NCBI RefSeq assembly: GCF_003989135.1
Contig: NZ_RYZZ01000027.1
Location: forward strand, 1-64,000
Length of the DNA stretch: 64,000 nucleotides
Direction: 5' to 3'
Source: Peribacillus cavernae
GTDB taxonomy: Bacteria; Bacillota; Bacilli; Bacillales; DSM-1321
In this document: piece after piece, positions 53,132 to 63,820 of the stretch
How the letters are laid out: each line of letters starts with the position of its first letter
Position numbering within the stretch: position 1 is the stretch's first letter
The notes under the pieces: model-generated
The model's database searches: none
Seen by the model: only the letters and a program-made list of their open reading frames with translations
What the model was told of the DNA's origin: nothing
Made by a program: the position numbers and the translations under genes

Positions 53132-53875
53132 TTATTCCCCTAAAGGGTGCCTTTTACGATAAACCTCATACATCAATAATCCCGCGGCGACGGACGCATT
53201 CAATGAACTTATCATTCCTGCCATTGGCAAGCGAATCAGAAAATCGCATTTATCTTTTATCAGCCTGCCCATGCCTTTGCCCTCACTTCCAATAACGAGG
53301 CCAATCGGCATGCTGCCATCCATGCTGCGGTAATCATCGCTTCCTTTTGCATCCGTACCGACGATCCAGACACCTCGTTCCTTCATTTCATCTATTGCCC
53401 TTGCCATATTCGTTACACGCACAACCGGAATGTACTCGATTGCCCCGGTAGATAATTTCGCCACCGTTGCCGTCAAACCAACAGCTCTCCGCTTCGGGAT
53501 TATGATGCCATGTGCCCCGACGGCATCCGCTGTTCTCATAATCGATCCCAGGTTATGCGGATCTTCAATTTCATCCAGTAAAAGGAAAAAGGGCGCTTCG
53601 TTTCGTTCCTCGGCCCGTGCGAACAGGTCATCCAATTCAGCATAAGAGTAAGCTGCCACCTGTGCAATGACACCTTGATGGTTTCCGTCAGACATTTGGT
53701 CGACTTTTTTCTTTGGAACGAATTGCAGCAGGACCTGTCTTTCCTTAGCAATGCCGATGATTTGCTGCATTTGCCCTTTTTGAGAACCTTCAGCAATCCA
53801 GATTTTATTGATTTCCCGCTCAGACCGTAACGCTTCCAAAACCGGGTTTCTTCCAATAATGAATTCTTCGCTCAT
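53132..53875 (-). CDS. rlmB: 23S rRNA (guanosine-2'-O-) methyltransferase RlmB (SpoU family)
   Basis: A 247-residue SpoU/TrmH methyltransferase with an N-terminal RNA-binding domain and the three knot motifs: DPHNLGSIMRTADAVGAHG, LVIGSEGKGMGRL, and IPMAGMISSLNASVAAGLLM. Start ATG 53875 with AGGAGAT at 53883-53889 inside the mrnC end. Confidence 0.92.
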   Translation of the reverse strand: MSEEFIIGRNPVLEALRSEREINKIWIAEGSQKGQMQQIIGIAKERQVLLQFVPKKKVDQMSDGNHQGVIAQVAAYSYAELDDLFARAEERNEAPFFLLLDEIEDPHNLGSIMRTADAVGAHGIIIPKRRAVGLTATVAKLSTGAIEYIPVVRVTNMARAIDEMKERGVWIVGTDAKGSDDYRSMDGSMPIGLVIGSEGKGMGRLIKDKCDFLIRLPMAGMISSLNASVAAGLLMYEVYRKRHPLGE

Positions 53876-53879
53876 TTGT

Positions 53880-54293
53880 TCATCTCCTTTCCTCTTCAAT
53901 GAATTGAATCGATTGAATAATGATTTCTTCGAGCCGCTCGTTTCGTTCTTCCAAATAAAGGTAACCGATTAGCGCCTCAAAAGCGGTACCATACCGGTAT
54001 GTTTGCACATCCGTGTTCTTAGGGACCGTCCCGGACTTTGCATTCCTTCCTCTTCGTACGACCGCCAATTCCTCTTCTGTTAGCTTTTCCCTTTCGAGGA
54101 GGAAGTGAACCATCCTGCTCTGGGCCTTCGCAGACACAAAATGTGTTGCTTCTCTATGCAAAAGGTGCGGCTTGACGGCTCCTTTTTGAATAAGGTGATG
54201 CCGGATATACGTTTCAAATACGGCATCGCCCATGTATGCGAGCGCAAGGCTGTTGAGAATTTTCTCATCAATTTTGTCTTCATAAGGAAGCAT
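53880..54293 (-). CDS. mrnC: Mini-ribonuclease III
   Basis: A 137-residue RNase III catalytic domain without a dsRNA-binding domain, maturing 23S rRNA in Bacillus. [18 protein letters not shown] and the second acidic site [16 protein letters not shown] (Glu at about 112) are intact. It sits 3 bp after cysS. Confidence 0.94.
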   Translation of the reverse strand: MLPYEDKIDEKILNSLALAYMGDAVFETYIRHHLIQKGAVKPHLLHREATHFVSAKAQSRMVHFLLEREKLTEEELAVVRRGRNAKSGTVPKNTDVQTYRYGTAFEALIGYLYLEERNERLEEIIIQSIQFIEEERR

Positions 54294-54296
54294 GCC

Positions 54297-55694
54297 TCAT
54301 CCTCTTTTCCATCTTGTACCCTGCGGTGTATCTTCGAGGATGATATTCATGCTCTTTAGACGGTCGCGAATTTCATCAGAAAGCTGGAAGTTGCGGTCCT
54401 TACGAGCTTGGATCCGCTGTTGAATCAGCTTTTCAATTTCTTCATCAACAAGTGTTTCCTCTTCTATTGACAGCCCGAGTACATGAAACAAGTCTTTGAA
54501 TTCATCGATGAAAGCTTGAATGACTTCTTTATCGGTATTCTTTTCCATCAAATAATAGTTTGCCTGCCTGGAAAGCTCGAACAACACAGAGATTGCATTC
54601 GCTGTATTAAAATCGTCATCCATTTCTTGAATGAATTCTTCATGGATACGATTGATTTTTTGAAGCCATTCCTGATTATTTTCCGTTAAGCCGTCGCTCG
54701 AGCTCTTGCGGTGCTTCAGGTTCTGATAAGATGTTTTTAAACGGTCCAACGAGGCTTTCATATTAACCAGAAGCTCTTCACTATAGTTAATCGGGTGACG
54801 GTAATGGACGGATAACATGAAAAAGCGCAGCACCTGCGGGTCATGCTTTTGAATGATATCATGTACCAGAACGAAGTTACCCAATGATTTGGACATCTTT
54901 TCATTATCAATATTGATATACCCATTGTGCATCCAATAGTTTGCAAACGGCTTGCCAGTCAGTGCCTCCGATTGGGCAATTTCATTTTCGTGATGCGGGA
55001 ACGCCAAGTCCTGTCCGCCTGCGTGAATGTCGATGGTATCACCGAGATATTTCTTCACCATCGCTGAGCATTCGATATGCCAGCCAGGACGGCCTTTTCC
55101 CCATGGACTGTCCCAGGATATTTCGCCTATCTTTGCCGCTTTCCATAAGGCAAAATCAAGAGCGTCCTGTTTCTTTTCACCGACTTCAATCCGGGCGCCA
55201 ACCCGCAATTCATCGATTGATTGATGGGATAGCTTTCCGTACGTATCGAACTTGCGGGTACGGTAATATACGTCTCCTTCTGATTCGTAGGCATAGCCCT
55301 TTTCAATCAACGTTTCAATGAACTCGATAATGATACCCATGTTTTCCATCACACGCGGATGGGCATCCGCTTTCTTGCAGCCAAGCGCAGACACGTCTTC
55401 ATAATAAGCATTAATAAAACGATCGGAAATTGTCGGCACATCCTCACCCATCTCTTTGGCTGCACGGATTAGCTTGTCGTCGACATCAGTAAAGTTGGAA
55501 ACAAACTGAATATCGTAGCCGCGGTAGCCGAAGTATCTGCGAACGGTATCAAATACGATGGCCGGTCTTGCATTCCCGATATGGATATAGTTATAAACAG
55601 TCGGGCCGCATACATACATTTTGACCTTTCCTTCTTCTAATGGCTTAAATTCTTCCTTTTGCCTTGTTAATGTGTTATAGATTTTGATTGCCAT
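54297..55694 (-). CDS. cysS: Cysteinyl-tRNA synthetase
   Basis: A 465-residue class I synthetase. HIGH-type motif [15 protein letters not shown] near residue 36, KMSKS in [11 protein letters not shown], and a zinc-site Cys at CGPTVY. Follows cysE by 1 bp; co-transcribed under the T-box at 56.7 kb. Confidence 0.97.
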   Translation of the reverse strand: MAIKIYNTLTRQKEEFKPLEEGKVKMYVCGPTVYNYIHIGNARPAIVFDTVRRYFGYRGYDIQFVSNFTDVDDKLIRAAKEMGEDVPTISDRFINAYYEDVSALGCKKADAHPRVMENMGIIIEFIETLIEKGYAYESEGDVYYRTRKFDTYGKLSHQSIDELRVGARIEVGEKKQDALDFALWKAAKIGEISWDSPWGKGRPGWHIECSAMVKKYLGDTIDIHAGGQDLAFPHHENEIAQSEALTGKPFANYWMHNGYINIDNEKMSKSLGNFVLVHDIIQKHDPQVLRFFMLSVHYRHPINYSEELLVNMKASLDRLKTSYQNLKHRKSSSDGLTENNQEWLQKINRIHEEFIQEMDDDFNTANAISVLFELSRQANYYLMEKNTDKEVIQAFIDEFKDLFHVLGLSIEEETLVDEEIEKLIQQRIQARKDRNFQLSDEIRDRLKSMNIILEDTPQGTRWKRG

Positions 55695-55695
55695 T

Positions 55696-56340
55696 TTAGT
55701 TGACCCTTTCTTTTTTTAAGTTTTCCAATTCTGTTTTACAAGCAGCTATTTCCTTTTCCATTGCCTTGAACCGGTCAGCGGTTGGATCAGGTAAGTCTGT
55801 ATGATTCAGGTCTTTCACTTTCACACCGTCCCTGATGACGACTTTTCCCGGAATGCCTACGACGGTTGAATTAGCGGGCACTTCCTTCAGGACGACAGAC
55901 CCGGCTCCGATTTTCGAATTTTCCCCGATCGTGATCGATCCGAGGACCTTTGCTCCCGCCGCGATTAAGACATTATCCTTTATTGTAGGATGCCTTTTCC
56001 CTTTTTCTTTACCCGTACCTCCAAGAGTAACTGCCTGGAACACAGAAACATTATCGCCGATCTCACAGGTTTCCCCGATCACAACACCCATTCCATGGTC
56101 GATAAAAAACCGCCTGCCAATCCTAGCGCCAGGATGGATTTCAATTCCTGTAAAAAAGCGGCTGATTTGCGAAATCACCCTTGCAAGAAAATAAAGCTTT
56201 TTGTTGAAAAAAGCATGTGCCAGCCGATGGCTCCAAATCGCATGGAGTCCAGAATAAGTAAGGATCACTTCGATATAACTGCGTGCTGCGGGATCTTGAT
56301 CAAAGATTACTTCGATATCTTCTTTAAATACTTTAAACAC
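55696..56340 (-). CDS. cysE: Serine O-acetyltransferase
   Basis: A 214-residue left-handed beta-helix acetyltransferase making O-acetylserine for cysteine synthesis. [20 protein letters not shown] carries the catalytic His, and [20 protein letters not shown] the hexapeptide loop. The C-terminal coiled region ([19 protein letters not shown]) is longer than in short SATs. Confidence 0.96.
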   Translation of the reverse strand: MFKVFKEDIEVIFDQDPAARSYIEVILTYSGLHAIWSHRLAHAFFNKKLYFLARVISQISRFFTGIEIHPGARIGRRFFIDHGMGVVIGETCEIGDNVSVFQAVTLGGTGKEKGKRHPTIKDNVLIAAGAKVLGSITIGENSKIGAGSVVLKEVPANSTVVGIPGKVVIRDGVKVKDLNHTDLPDPTADRFKAMEKEIAACKTELENLKKERVN

Positions 56341-56355
56341 GATTGTTCCCTCCTA

Positions 56356-56480
56356 TTAGAAAAGCGCAAGCGCCTTGTTCAGCCCCGACAAGCATAAGAC
56401 GAGCAGCTGTATGGGGAGCGATTTTCTCCCCATCAGATGATCGGCTTATGACCTCGAGGGGCTAGGCGCTGGAGCTAGAC
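56356..56480. repeat. 125-bp nested inverted-repeat element, copy 1
   Basis: TTAGAAAAGCGCAAGCGCC to GGCGCTGGAGCTAGAC. Nested pairings: GCGCC/GGCGC, AGCCCC/GGGGCT, CATAAG/CTTATG and a central TGGGGAG...CTCCCCA hairpin. Identical to copy 2 except one base (ATCGG here, ATTGG there). It begins 16 bp upstream of cysE. Confidence 0.9.
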
Positions 56481-56515
56481 ACCATTCCCATTGAAAAGTT
56501 GTACTTCTTATAATG

Positions 56516-56640
56516 TTAGAAAAGCGCAAGCGCCTTGTTCAGCCCCGACAAGCATAAGACGAGCAGCTGTATGGGGAGCGATTTTCTCCCCATCAGATGA
56601 TTGGCTTATGACCTCGAGGGGCTAGGCGCTGGAGCTAGAC
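56516..56640. repeat. 125-bp nested inverted-repeat element, copy 2
   Basis: Same orientation as copy 1, 160 bp away start to start, separated by 35 bp of unrelated AT-rich DNA. Both lie between the cysteine T-box terminator and cysE, so both are inside the cysES transcript. Confidence 0.9.
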
Positions 56641-56680
56641 ATCAGTCATAATAAAAAAGCTATCATTTTAAAAAAACACA

Positions 56681-56975
56681 TAAAAAAGCGCCTCTGTATA
56701 AAGACAGAGACGCTTTCTGTGCGCGGTTCCACTCTGTTTGGAATGTATTTTATCCAGGCATCATACCTGCCTTTCGATAATTGCCATCCCCAACTCTTTT
56801 CCCGATAACGGAGGAATCGCCGCCTTTGCCTACTTATAAGAGGTTCAACAAAGGACTCAGGGGTGCATTTCAAGTAATGAGCGGCTTGAACCATTTTCAC
56901 CAAATATGGTTCTCTCTGCAAAGCATCATATCTTTACTTCTCCCCATCTACGCAGTCAAGTTTAAGATTAATTAT
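56681..56975 (-). ncRNA. T-box leader for cysE-cysS (cysteine-specific)
   Basis: On the minus strand: a stem I region from about 56960, a specifier-loop candidate GAAATGCACC with TGC (Cys) at 56867-56865, then the T-box sequence GTGGAACCGCGC (56733-56722). The terminator AAAGCG(T)CTCTGT / ACAGAG(G)CGCTTT (56716-56685) follows with a T run. Uncharged tRNA-Cys should prevent termination and raise cysES expression. Fold not computed. Confidence 0.88.
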
Positions 56976-56981
56976 TACTAT

Positions 56982-57011
56982 ATTATACTTGTTATGAATC
57001 GTTAATGTAAA
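56982..57011 (-). promoter_or_regulatory. Sigma-A promoter of the cysES T-box transcript
   Basis: On the minus strand TTTACA (57011-57006), 18 bp, TATAAT (56987-56982). The -35 overlaps the gltX stop codon, so cysES has its own start in addition to read-through from gltX. Confidence 0.75.
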
Positions 57012-58459
57012 ATTCCTTGCAGACGCTGTTTAATTTTTTCTTCGCCTAATAGCGCGATTGCCTTGGGCAGGTCGGGTCCATGGGTTTGGCCAGTGGCAGC
57101 GGCACGAATTGGCATGAACAGCTTTTTGCCTTTCTGGCCTGTGTTTTTTTGGACAGCTTTGATTGCTGACTTAATTTCACCAGCGGTAAATTCCGCAAGC
57201 TTGTTTATTTCTTCAAGGAAAGCGGCGATAACCTCCGGGACCTGTTCCTCCGCAAGGACTTCCTTCGCCTCATCTTCATACTCGATTTCATCTTTGAAGA
57301 ACAAAGGTGAAAGTTCAACAATTTCCGCTCCGTAACTCATCTGTTCCTGATAAAGGGCAACGAGATTCCGAACCCAGTCGTTTTCCTCTGCATTCCTATT
57401 TTCAGATACCTTGCCGGCTTTGATAAGATGAGGCACCGAAATTTCCACAGCACGGTCGAGCTCGAGTTGCTTTACATATTGGTTGTTCATCCAGGTAAGC
57501 TTTTGCTTATCAAAAAGCGCTGGCGACTTCGATAATCTGTCTTCATCGAAGAGCTTGATAAATTCCTCTTTTGAAAAAAGTTCTTCTTCTCCGGCCGGAG
57601 ACCATCCTAAAAGTGCAATGAAGTTGAAAAGGGCTTCTGGCAGATAACCGATCTCTTCGTATTGTTCAATGAACTGAATAATCGATTCATCTCGTTTGCT
57701 CAGTTTTTTCCGGCTTTCATTGACAATCAGCGTCATATGGCCGAAGACCGGCGGTTCCCAGCCAAAAGCTTCATAAATCATTAATTGTTTCGGCGTGTTG
57801 GAAATATGGTCATCACCGCGCAGAACATGGGAGATTTCCATCAAATGATCATCGATAGCAACAGCGAAATTATAGGTAGGAATTCCGTCTTTCTTTACGA
57901 TTACCCAATCTCCGATGCCATCTGATTCGAAAGACACATCTTCTTTGACCAGATCGGTAAATTGATATACCTTTCTTTCAGGGACAACGAATCGGATGCT
58001 TGGCTCTATTCCTTCTGCCTCAAGCTTTGCACGATCTTCATCTGTTAAGCGGCGGCACTTTCCAGAGTATTTCGGTGTTTCATTCTCAGCTATCTGGGCT
58101 TCTCGCTCTGCTTCAAGTTCTTCTTCCGTACAATAGCATTTATAGGCAAGCTCTTCTTCAAGCAACTGTTGATACAGTTCCCCATAAATATCATTGCGTT
58201 CAGATTGGCGGTACGGCCCATACTCTCCACCCTTATCGACGCTTTCATCCCAATCCATCCCAAGCCATTTCAAATAGCTTAGCTGGCTTTCTTCCCCGCC
58301 TTCAATGTTGCGCTTTTGGTCGGTATCTTCAATCCGGATGATGAATTTTCCGCCCCTATTCCGGGCAAAAAGATAATTGAATAAGGCCGTCCGCGCATTT
58401 CCTATATGTAAATGTCCGGTTGGACTTGGTGCATAACGCACACGAATCTCGCTACTCAT
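57002..58459 (-). CDS. gltX: Glutamyl-tRNA synthetase (probably non-discriminating)
   Basis: A 485-residue class I synthetase. HIGH motif [17 protein letters not shown] at about 15, KLSKR at [12 protein letters not shown], and a C-terminal anticodon-binding helical domain. In Bacillus it also charges tRNA-Gln; no glnS would be expected. Followed by the cysES T-box unit. Confidence 0.97.
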   Translation of the reverse strand: MSSEIRVRYAPSPTGHLHIGNARTALFNYLFARNRGGKFIIRIEDTDQKRNIEGGEESQLSYLKWLGMDWDESVDKGGEYGPYRQSERNDIYGELYQQLLEEELAYKCYCTEEELEAEREAQIAENETPKYSGKCRRLTDEDRAKLEAEGIEPSIRFVVPERKVYQFTDLVKEDVSFESDGIGDWVIVKKDGIPTYNFAVAIDDHLMEISHVLRGDDHISNTPKQLMIYEAFGWEPPVFGHMTLIVNESRKKLSKRDESIIQFIEQYEEIGYLPEALFNFIALLGWSPAGEEELFSKEEFIKLFDEDRLSKSPALFDKQKLTWMNNQYVKQLELDRAVEISVPHLIKAGKVSENRNAEENDWVRNLVALYQEQMSYGAEIVELSPLFFKDEIEYEDEAKEVLAEEQVPEVIAAFLEEINKLAEFTAGEIKSAIKAVQKNTGQKGKKLFMPIRAAATGQTHGPDLPKAIALLGEEKIKQRLQGILH

Positions 58460-58561
58460 CGTTTGACGCCTCCTATGCTCTACATCTCAAATATCCAGTA
58501 TCGTTCTATTCTACCATCTCAAGGTAAGAGAATAAAGCACCCTGCAAGACTACAAATAGGT

Positions 58562-59041
58562 TTAGTTGGCTTTTATCAATAAAACCACAGCCTGGGATGC
58601 GACCCCTTCGCTTCTCCCCGTAAATCCAAGCTTTTCAGTCGTGGTCGCTTTCACATTAATCTGTTCTGTTGATGCCTCGAGCAGCCCAGCGATCCGCTCT
58701 CTCATTTGCCCGATATAAGGGGCCATCTTAGGACTTTGGGCAATGATCGTGCAATCTATATTTCCAAGTACATATCCTTCTTTTTTCACAAGCTGCCAGA
58801 CATGCTCTAAAAGCTTCGCTGAATCTGCATTTTTAAATTCAGGATCTGTATCCGGAAAATGCTTGCCAATATCTCCAGCACCAATTGCCCCGAGGCAGGC
58901 ATCGGCCACTGTATGAAGCAATACATCTGCATCTGAATGGCCTAATAACCCTTTTTCATATGGGATGGTCACTCCCCCTATGATTAACGGGCGGCCTTCC
59001 ACCAGCTGGTGTACGTCAAATCCCTGTCCGATTCGAAACAT
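58562..59041 (-). CDS. ispF: 2-C-methyl-D-erythritol 2,4-cyclodiphosphate synthase
   Basis: A 159-residue MEP-pathway enzyme making isoprenoid precursors. Metal residues D8 and H10 in GQGFDVHQL, and the conserved [18 protein letters not shown] and [13 protein letters not shown] blocks are intact. The isoprenoid it helps to make also feeds the carotenoid pathway at the other end of the window. Confidence 0.97.
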   Translation of the reverse strand: MFRIGQGFDVHQLVEGRPLIIGGVTIPYEKGLLGHSDADVLLHTVADACLGAIGAGDIGKHFPDTDPEFKNADSAKLLEHVWQLVKKEGYVLGNIDCTIIAQSPKMAPYIGQMRERIAGLLEASTEQINVKATTTEKLGFTGRSEGVASQAVVLLIKAN

Positions 59042-59072
59042 GGTTCTAATCTCCCCTTTTGTTCCATCCGTA

Positions 59073-59756
59073 TTAAGTACGAGTTTTATGTAAAATCGCT
59101 TCCGCTACATAGAGATCTTCCGGTGTCGTAATTTTGAGGTTATCATAATTCCCTTCAATGATCATTACAGCTTCGCCAATCCTTTCAAGAAGGCTGGCAT
59201 CGTCCGTACCTAGAAATTGCTCCTCCTCTGCTCTTTCATGCGCTTGAATCAGGGTGGACACGCGAAAAGCTTGTGGTGTCTGCACTGCCCACAAGCTCGA
59301 TCGTTCCACGGTTTCGACCACCGCTTTATCTTTTGCTTTTTTGATTGTGTCCTTTACCGGCACCGCGGTTACTGCCCCTCCATACTGGAAAGCAGCGTCG
59401 GCTAGCTCCCTGACAAGACCGTGCCCGATAAATGGGCGCGCCCCGTCATGGATTAAAACAATCGAGTTTTCATCTATGTGCTTAAGTCCGTTAAAAACGC
59501 TCTGCTGCCGTTCCTTCCCACCTGGAACCAGTTTTTTGACCTTTTTTAATTTATACTCGCTTATGATAGATTGAAACATTTCTTCTTCGGCTGGATTAAT
59601 GGAAAGAATAATGCCGCCACATTCCGGATCAGTTTCAAACACCTCAAGCGTATAGGCAATAATCGGTTTTCCGGCAAGCTCAATAAACAGCTTGTTCTTT
59701 GCCGCTTTCATTCTAGTGCCTCGCCCTGCCGCAGGAATGACCACTTCATAGAACAT
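59073..59756 (-). CDS. ispD: 2-C-methyl-D-erythritol 4-phosphate cytidylyltransferase
   Basis: A 227-residue cytidylyltransferase of the MEP pathway. [17 protein letters not shown] (nucleotide loop), HDGARPF, and the C-terminal [17 protein letters not shown]. 31 bp before ispF in transcription order, as usual. Confidence 0.96.
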   Translation of the reverse strand: MFYEVVIPAAGRGTRMKAAKNKLFIELAGKPIIAYTLEVFETDPECGGIILSINPAEEEMFQSIISEYKLKKVKKLVPGGKERQQSVFNGLKHIDENSIVLIHDGARPFIGHGLVRELADAAFQYGGAVTAVPVKDTIKKAKDKAVVETVERSSLWAVQTPQAFRVSTLIQAHERAEEEQFLGTDDASLLERIGEAVMIIEGNYDNLKITTPEDLYVAEAILHKTRT

Positions 59757-59770
59757 AATGCTCCTCCCTA

Positions 59771-60859
59771 CTATAATGCTTTTTCCAAAAGTTTAGGCTT
59801 GGCAAAAATCATTCGGCCCGCAGATGTTTGCAAAACACTCGTTACAATTACTTCAAGACGTTTTCCGATATGGTCACGGCCGCCTTCCACGACAATCATC
59901 GTGCCGTCATCTAAGTAAGCAATACCTTGATTTTGTTCCTTGCCATCCTTAATAACTTGTACATTCATTTCTTCTCCAGGCAGTACAACCGGCTTCACGG
60001 CATTCGCTAAATCATTGATATTCAGTACCGAAACGTTTTGGAATTCACATACCTTATTTAAATTAAAGTCATTGGTTACAACAATTCCATTCATTACCTT
60101 CGCGAGCTTTACAAGCTTGCTGTCCACTTCCTGAATATCTTCAAAATCGCCCTCATACATTTCCACGTTTACTGATAATTCTTTTTGAATTCGATTAAGG
60201 ATATCCAACCCCCGGCGTCCCCGGTTTCTTTTTAATGCGTCAGAGGAGTCGGCAATATGCTGAAGTTCTGCTAACACAAATTGGGGGATGACAATTGTTC
60301 CCTCCAGGAATCCAGTCTGGCAAATATCCGCAATCCGTCCATCGATGATCACGCTCGTGTCCAGAATTTTGACAGGGCTGCCTGCTGGTTCCGCTTCATC
60401 GGAATCGGATTCGCCTTTCTTCTTGTTGTTCTTGGAAAAGAGAGTTAATAGTTCATCGCGTTTTTTAAACCCTACCTGGAATCCAAGATAGCCGAACAGC
60501 AGCGTTAATAAGATCGGTGCAGCGGTATTCAAAACAGGGACTTGGATAGCGTTTAAAGCATACCCTATTAAAAAGGCAACAAAAAGGCCGACAATCAAGC
60601 CAAGACTCCCAAAGATTATATCGGTAATAGGGGCCTTTACAAGAAGTTCCTCGAACCATTTAATGAAATCCACTACATAATCTACTGCCCAAAAAGTAAA
60701 AAGATAGAATATAATAGCACCTAAGATTACAGCAACATAAGGATTGTTTATAAATGCAATATGATCTGCATGTAAGACGGTTAATAATTCAGGAATAAGG
60801 AAGATTCCCAGAGTTCCGCCTATTATTAAGAAGCATGCTTGTATAATGCGTTTTAACAT
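59771..60859 (-). CDS. PIN/TRAM-domain membrane protein YacL (PilT-like)
   Basis: A 362-residue protein: four N-terminal membrane helices (about residues 5-22, 40-62, 78-105, 110-130), a PIN nuclease-like domain beginning [16 protein letters not shown] with its acidic triad, and a C-terminal TRAM domain ([15 protein letters not shown]). Function unknown; the PIN residues suggest RNase activity. Follows disA after a 262-bp gap and precedes ispD by 14 bp. Confidence 0.9.
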   Translation of the reverse strand: MLKRIIQACFLIIGGTLGIFLIPELLTVLHADHIAFINNPYVAVILGAIIFYLFTFWAVDYVVDFIKWFEELLVKAPITDIIFGSLGLIVGLFVAFLIGYALNAIQVPVLNTAAPILLTLLFGYLGFQVGFKKRDELLTLFSKNNKKKGESDSDEAEPAGSPVKILDTSVIIDGRIADICQTGFLEGTIVIPQFVLAELQHIADSSDALKRNRGRRGLDILNRIQKELSVNVEMYEGDFEDIQEVDSKLVKLAKVMNGIVVTNDFNLNKVCEFQNVSVLNINDLANAVKPVVLPGEEMNVQVIKDGKEQNQGIAYLDDGTMIVVEGGRDHIGKRLEVIVTSVLQTSAGRMIFAKPKLLEKAL

Positions 60860-61015
60860 CCCTTCACCTCCTTCTACTCATTATTAACAAAATCAACAAA
60901 ATGAAACCATATTAAAGAAGGTTTTTAAAACGGTATGGAAAGGCAATGGAACTATATAGGAATCGGGATAAGTAAGAGAGTAAGCGAAGATAATCAAACA
61001 GGCTTTCTTACCACT

Positions 61016-61044
61016 AGACTAGCACCCAGATAGTTAGGTGTCAA
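61016..61044 (-). promoter_or_regulatory. Candidate sigma-A promoter upstream of yacL
   Basis: On the minus strand TTGACA (61044-61039), 17 bp, TAGTCT (61021-61016). The -35 is perfect, the -10 weak. It lies in the 262-bp gap after disA (60860-61121), which shows no gene. Confidence 0.5.
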
Positions 61045-61121
61045 AAAATATCACCCTGATCCGCACTTTCAAAACAGGGGCATTAATCAAGCTGGACCGA
61101 GAGGAGTATATGTTCTCTATT

Positions 61122-62195
61122 TTATATTTTTCTTTCTGTGACCAGCTGATTTCTTAACATTCTTAGACCTTCCTGAATCTTTTTTGCCCGGACCTCCCCG
61201 ATTCCTTCCACATCATCTAATTCTCCTACTGTCGCGTTTGTTACATTGGTAAAGTTCCCAAAACGGTTCACAAGGTTTTCAACAATGAGCCCGGGAAGCC
61301 GCGGGATTTTATTTAACATCCGGTAGCCTCTTGGGTTGACACTCTCATCAAGATGAATATAACCATTATAGCCAAGCACTTTCAAGAGCACGCTGTCCTC
61401 AAGGATCTCCTGCTGAGCCAGCTCCGAGAGGCGTTGAACGGCAGTAGCTGGTTTTCCTTCCTTTTCAAACGAATAATCTTTAATAAGAAGTGCCCCTTCT
61501 GCTTCCGAATCTGATAAAAGCTCATTCATCTGAAGCCGGATCAGCCTTCCTTCTGTACCAAGTTCATTTAAATAGGACAGAAGCTCCCCTTTTATTCTAA
61601 GCACCATTACATAACGGTGGAATACCCGCAACAGGTCAGCATACGTTACAATCTCTTCGAATTCCAAAAAGCTTAGATCGGAAATGCTCTGCTGTAGGAC
61701 CGCTTTGTATTTTTCCAGCGTCTGTATCGCAAGATTGGCTTTTGCAAGAATCACAGCAATATCCTTTAGTGCATAACGGAGATCCCCCTGGTAAAGCGTT
61801 ATGACATTCCGGCGCTGTGATATGGCAATGACTAAACTCTTTGTTTCCCTGGCAACGCGTTCTGCGGTACGGTGCCGCATTCCTGTCTCTGTGGAAGGGA
61901 TAGCCGAATCTGGCGCCAGCTGTCCGTTAGCAAGGATAATTTTATCAGCTTTTTCATTCAAAATGATGGCCCCGTCCATTTTGGCAAGTTCATAAAGCGT
62001 GCTCGGGGTACATCGACAATTAATTTGAAATCCCCCATCCACGATTGACTTCACTTTTTCGTTATAACCTACCACAATAAGCCCGCCTGTATTCGCCCGA
62101 AGAACGTTATCAATCCCTTCCCGTAACGGCGAACCGGGAGCGACTATTCGCAAGATTTCATGCATCGTCTTTTCATGTACTTTTTTTTCTGTCAT
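61122..62195 (-). CDS. disA: DNA integrity scanning protein / diadenylate cyclase DisA
   Basis: A 357-residue octameric DNA-binding protein that makes c-di-AMP until it meets recombination intermediates. DAC-domain DGA (about residue 75-77) and RHR ([14 protein letters not shown]) motifs, a coiled linker, and a C-terminal helix-hairpin-helix ([20 protein letters not shown]). 2 bp after radA. Confidence 0.97.
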   Translation of the reverse strand: MTEKKVHEKTMHEILRIVAPGSPLREGIDNVLRANTGGLIVVGYNEKVKSIVDGGFQINCRCTPSTLYELAKMDGAIILNEKADKIILANGQLAPDSAIPSTETGMRHRTAERVARETKSLVIAISQRRNVITLYQGDLRYALKDIAVILAKANLAIQTLEKYKAVLQQSISDLSFLEFEEIVTYADLLRVFHRYVMVLRIKGELLSYLNELGTEGRLIRLQMNELLSDSEAEGALLIKDYSFEKEGKPATAVQRLSELAQQEILEDSVLLKVLGYNGYIHLDESVNPRGYRMLNKIPRLPGLIVENLVNRFGNFTNVTNATVGELDDVEGIGEVRAKKIQEGLRMLRNQLVTERKI

Positions 62196-62197
62196 GC

Positions 62198-63589
62198 TTA
62201 CCCTCCTAAAGCATAATGAAGAGCTTCGGCAACTGTCGATACACCCACAATCTCAATGCCTGCAGGGGCAGTCCACCCCCCTATGTTATTAGAAGGAAGG
62301 ATCATCCGTTCAAACCCAAGCTTTGCCGCTTCCTGGACGCGCTGCTCGATTCTGGATACCCGTCTGACTTCCCCGGTCAACCCTACTTCACCTATAAGGC
62401 AATCCGATTGTTTAGTAGGTTTATCACGAAAGCTGGAAGCAATACTGACAGCAATCGCCAGGTCTATTGCCGGTTCATCGAGCTTTACTCCCCCGGCCAC
62501 TTTTAAATAGGCATCCTGATTTTGCAGAAGCAATCCTACTCTTTTTTCCAATACTGCCATTAACAATGATACCCGATTGTGATCTATGCCGGTTGCCATC
62601 CTTCTTGGATTTCCGAAGCTCGTCGGAGAAATTAATGCCTGCACTTCAACAAGGACAGGCCGGGTACCTTCCATTGAAGCAACTACCGTGGATCCGGATG
62701 CGCCCTGTGATCGTTCTTCAAGAAAAATTTCAGACGGATTTTTTACCTCTTCCAGACCATTCTCCTTCATTTCAAAAATACCCATCTCATTAGTTGAACC
62801 AAAACGATTCTTTACCGCACGGACAATCCGGTACGTGTGGTGCCGCTCACCTTCAAAATAGAGAACAGTATCGACCATATGTTCTAAAAGCCTCGGTCCG
62901 GCAATCGAGCCTTCCTTTGTAACGTGGCCAACAATAAAAATTGCAATTTCATTCGTTTTGGCAATCCTCATTAATGAAGACGTGCATTCCCGAACCTGCG
63001 ACACACTTCCCGGTGCCGAAGTAACTGCCGCCTGATAAACAGTCTGAATCGAATCAATGATAACCAGATCCGGACTGACCTCTCCAATGGCCTGTTCGAT
63101 GTAATCCATATCGGTTTCCGAATAAACATAGAGATTGTCAGAGGTGGCGCCAAGCCGATTAGCTCTTAACTTTGTTTGCTTAACCGATTCTTCCCCTGAA
63201 ATATATAAAACCTTTTTCTGTTTCCGTGCCAGTTGGGAAGAGACCTGCAAAAGAAGGGTAGACTTTCCGATGCCCGGATCTCCGCCGATTAAAACAAGCG
63301 ACCCCTGGACGATTCCACCCCCGAGAGCACGGTTTAACTCAAGCGAATCAGTCGAAATTCGCGGTTCCTGGGATGTCTCGATGGTAGTGATCGGGGCAGC
63401 TTTCCTCCGATCCGTGGTACCTATTGCCAACTCTGAATGAGCAAAGGCTCCCCTTCTGGCAGGCTTCGTAACCTCAAACTCTTCAACCATCTTGTTCCAT
63501 TCGCCGCAGCCCGGACATTTGCCCATCCATTTAGCAGACTCATACCCGCACGACTGGCAAATAAATTTTGTCTTTTTTTTCGCAACCAT
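62198..63589 (-). CDS. radA: DNA repair protein RadA/Sms
   Basis: A 463-residue RecA-like helicase aiding homologous recombination. N-terminal four-cysteine zinc finger (CQSC...CPGC), Walker [15 protein letters not shown], the family KNRFG motif ([12 protein letters not shown]) and a C-terminal Lon-like domain. ATG 63589 with AAAGGAAG upstream; the longer frame from 63706 is leader. A LexA-box-like site lies about 135 bp upstream. Confidence 0.96.
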   Translation of the reverse strand: MVAKKKTKFICQSCGYESAKWMGKCPGCGEWNKMVEEFEVTKPARRGAFAHSELAIGTTDRRKAAPITTIETSQEPRISTDSLELNRALGGGIVQGSLVLIGGDPGIGKSTLLLQVSSQLARKQKKVLYISGEESVKQTKLRANRLGATSDNLYVYSETDMDYIEQAIGEVSPDLVIIDSIQTVYQAAVTSAPGSVSQVRECTSSLMRIAKTNEIAIFIVGHVTKEGSIAGPRLLEHMVDTVLYFEGERHHTYRIVRAVKNRFGSTNEMGIFEMKENGLEEVKNPSEIFLEERSQGASGSTVVASMEGTRPVLVEVQALISPTSFGNPRRMATGIDHNRVSLLMAVLEKRVGLLLQNQDAYLKVAGGVKLDEPAIDLAIAVSIASSFRDKPTKQSDCLIGEVGLTGEVRRVSRIEQRVQEAAKLGFERMILPSNNIGGWTAPAGIEIVGVSTVAEALHYALGG

Positions 63590-63721
63590 ATTTTCTTCCT
63601 TTCTACTCGAAAGTTCAAAAAGTTGTACTTTCGTATCGTAAAAAAACGCTACTATATAAGATATTAAATAGAGACATGGTTTAATCCTGCTAAAGTTTAT
63701 GAGCAAATAATTACAACTTTT

Positions 63722-63735
63722 TCAACGCTCGTTCG
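63722..63735 (-). promoter_or_regulatory. Possible LexA/DinR box upstream of radA
   Basis: Minus-strand CGAACGAGCGTTGA agrees with the Bacillus LexA consensus CGAACRNRYGTTYC at all but the last two positions. It overlaps the TTGAAA -35 of a weak promoter candidate (TTGAAA, 17 bp, TCATAA). Tentative. Confidence 0.4.
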
Positions 63736-63769
63736 AATTTTGCAAAATTAAGCGAACGTAACTTTTCAA

Positions 63770-63809
63770 AAAAAGCAAAAGAGGTACACGGCATTGTCGC
63801 GTGTACCTC
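63770..63809 (-). terminator. Terminator after clpC
   Basis: GAGGTACACG (63781-63790) and CGTGTACCTC (63800-63809) pair perfectly with a 9-nt loop; on the minus strand a T-rich run (TTTTGCTTTTTTT) follows. It separates the clpC operon from radA. Confidence 0.85.
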
Positions 63810-63820
63810 TGAGGTTTACA

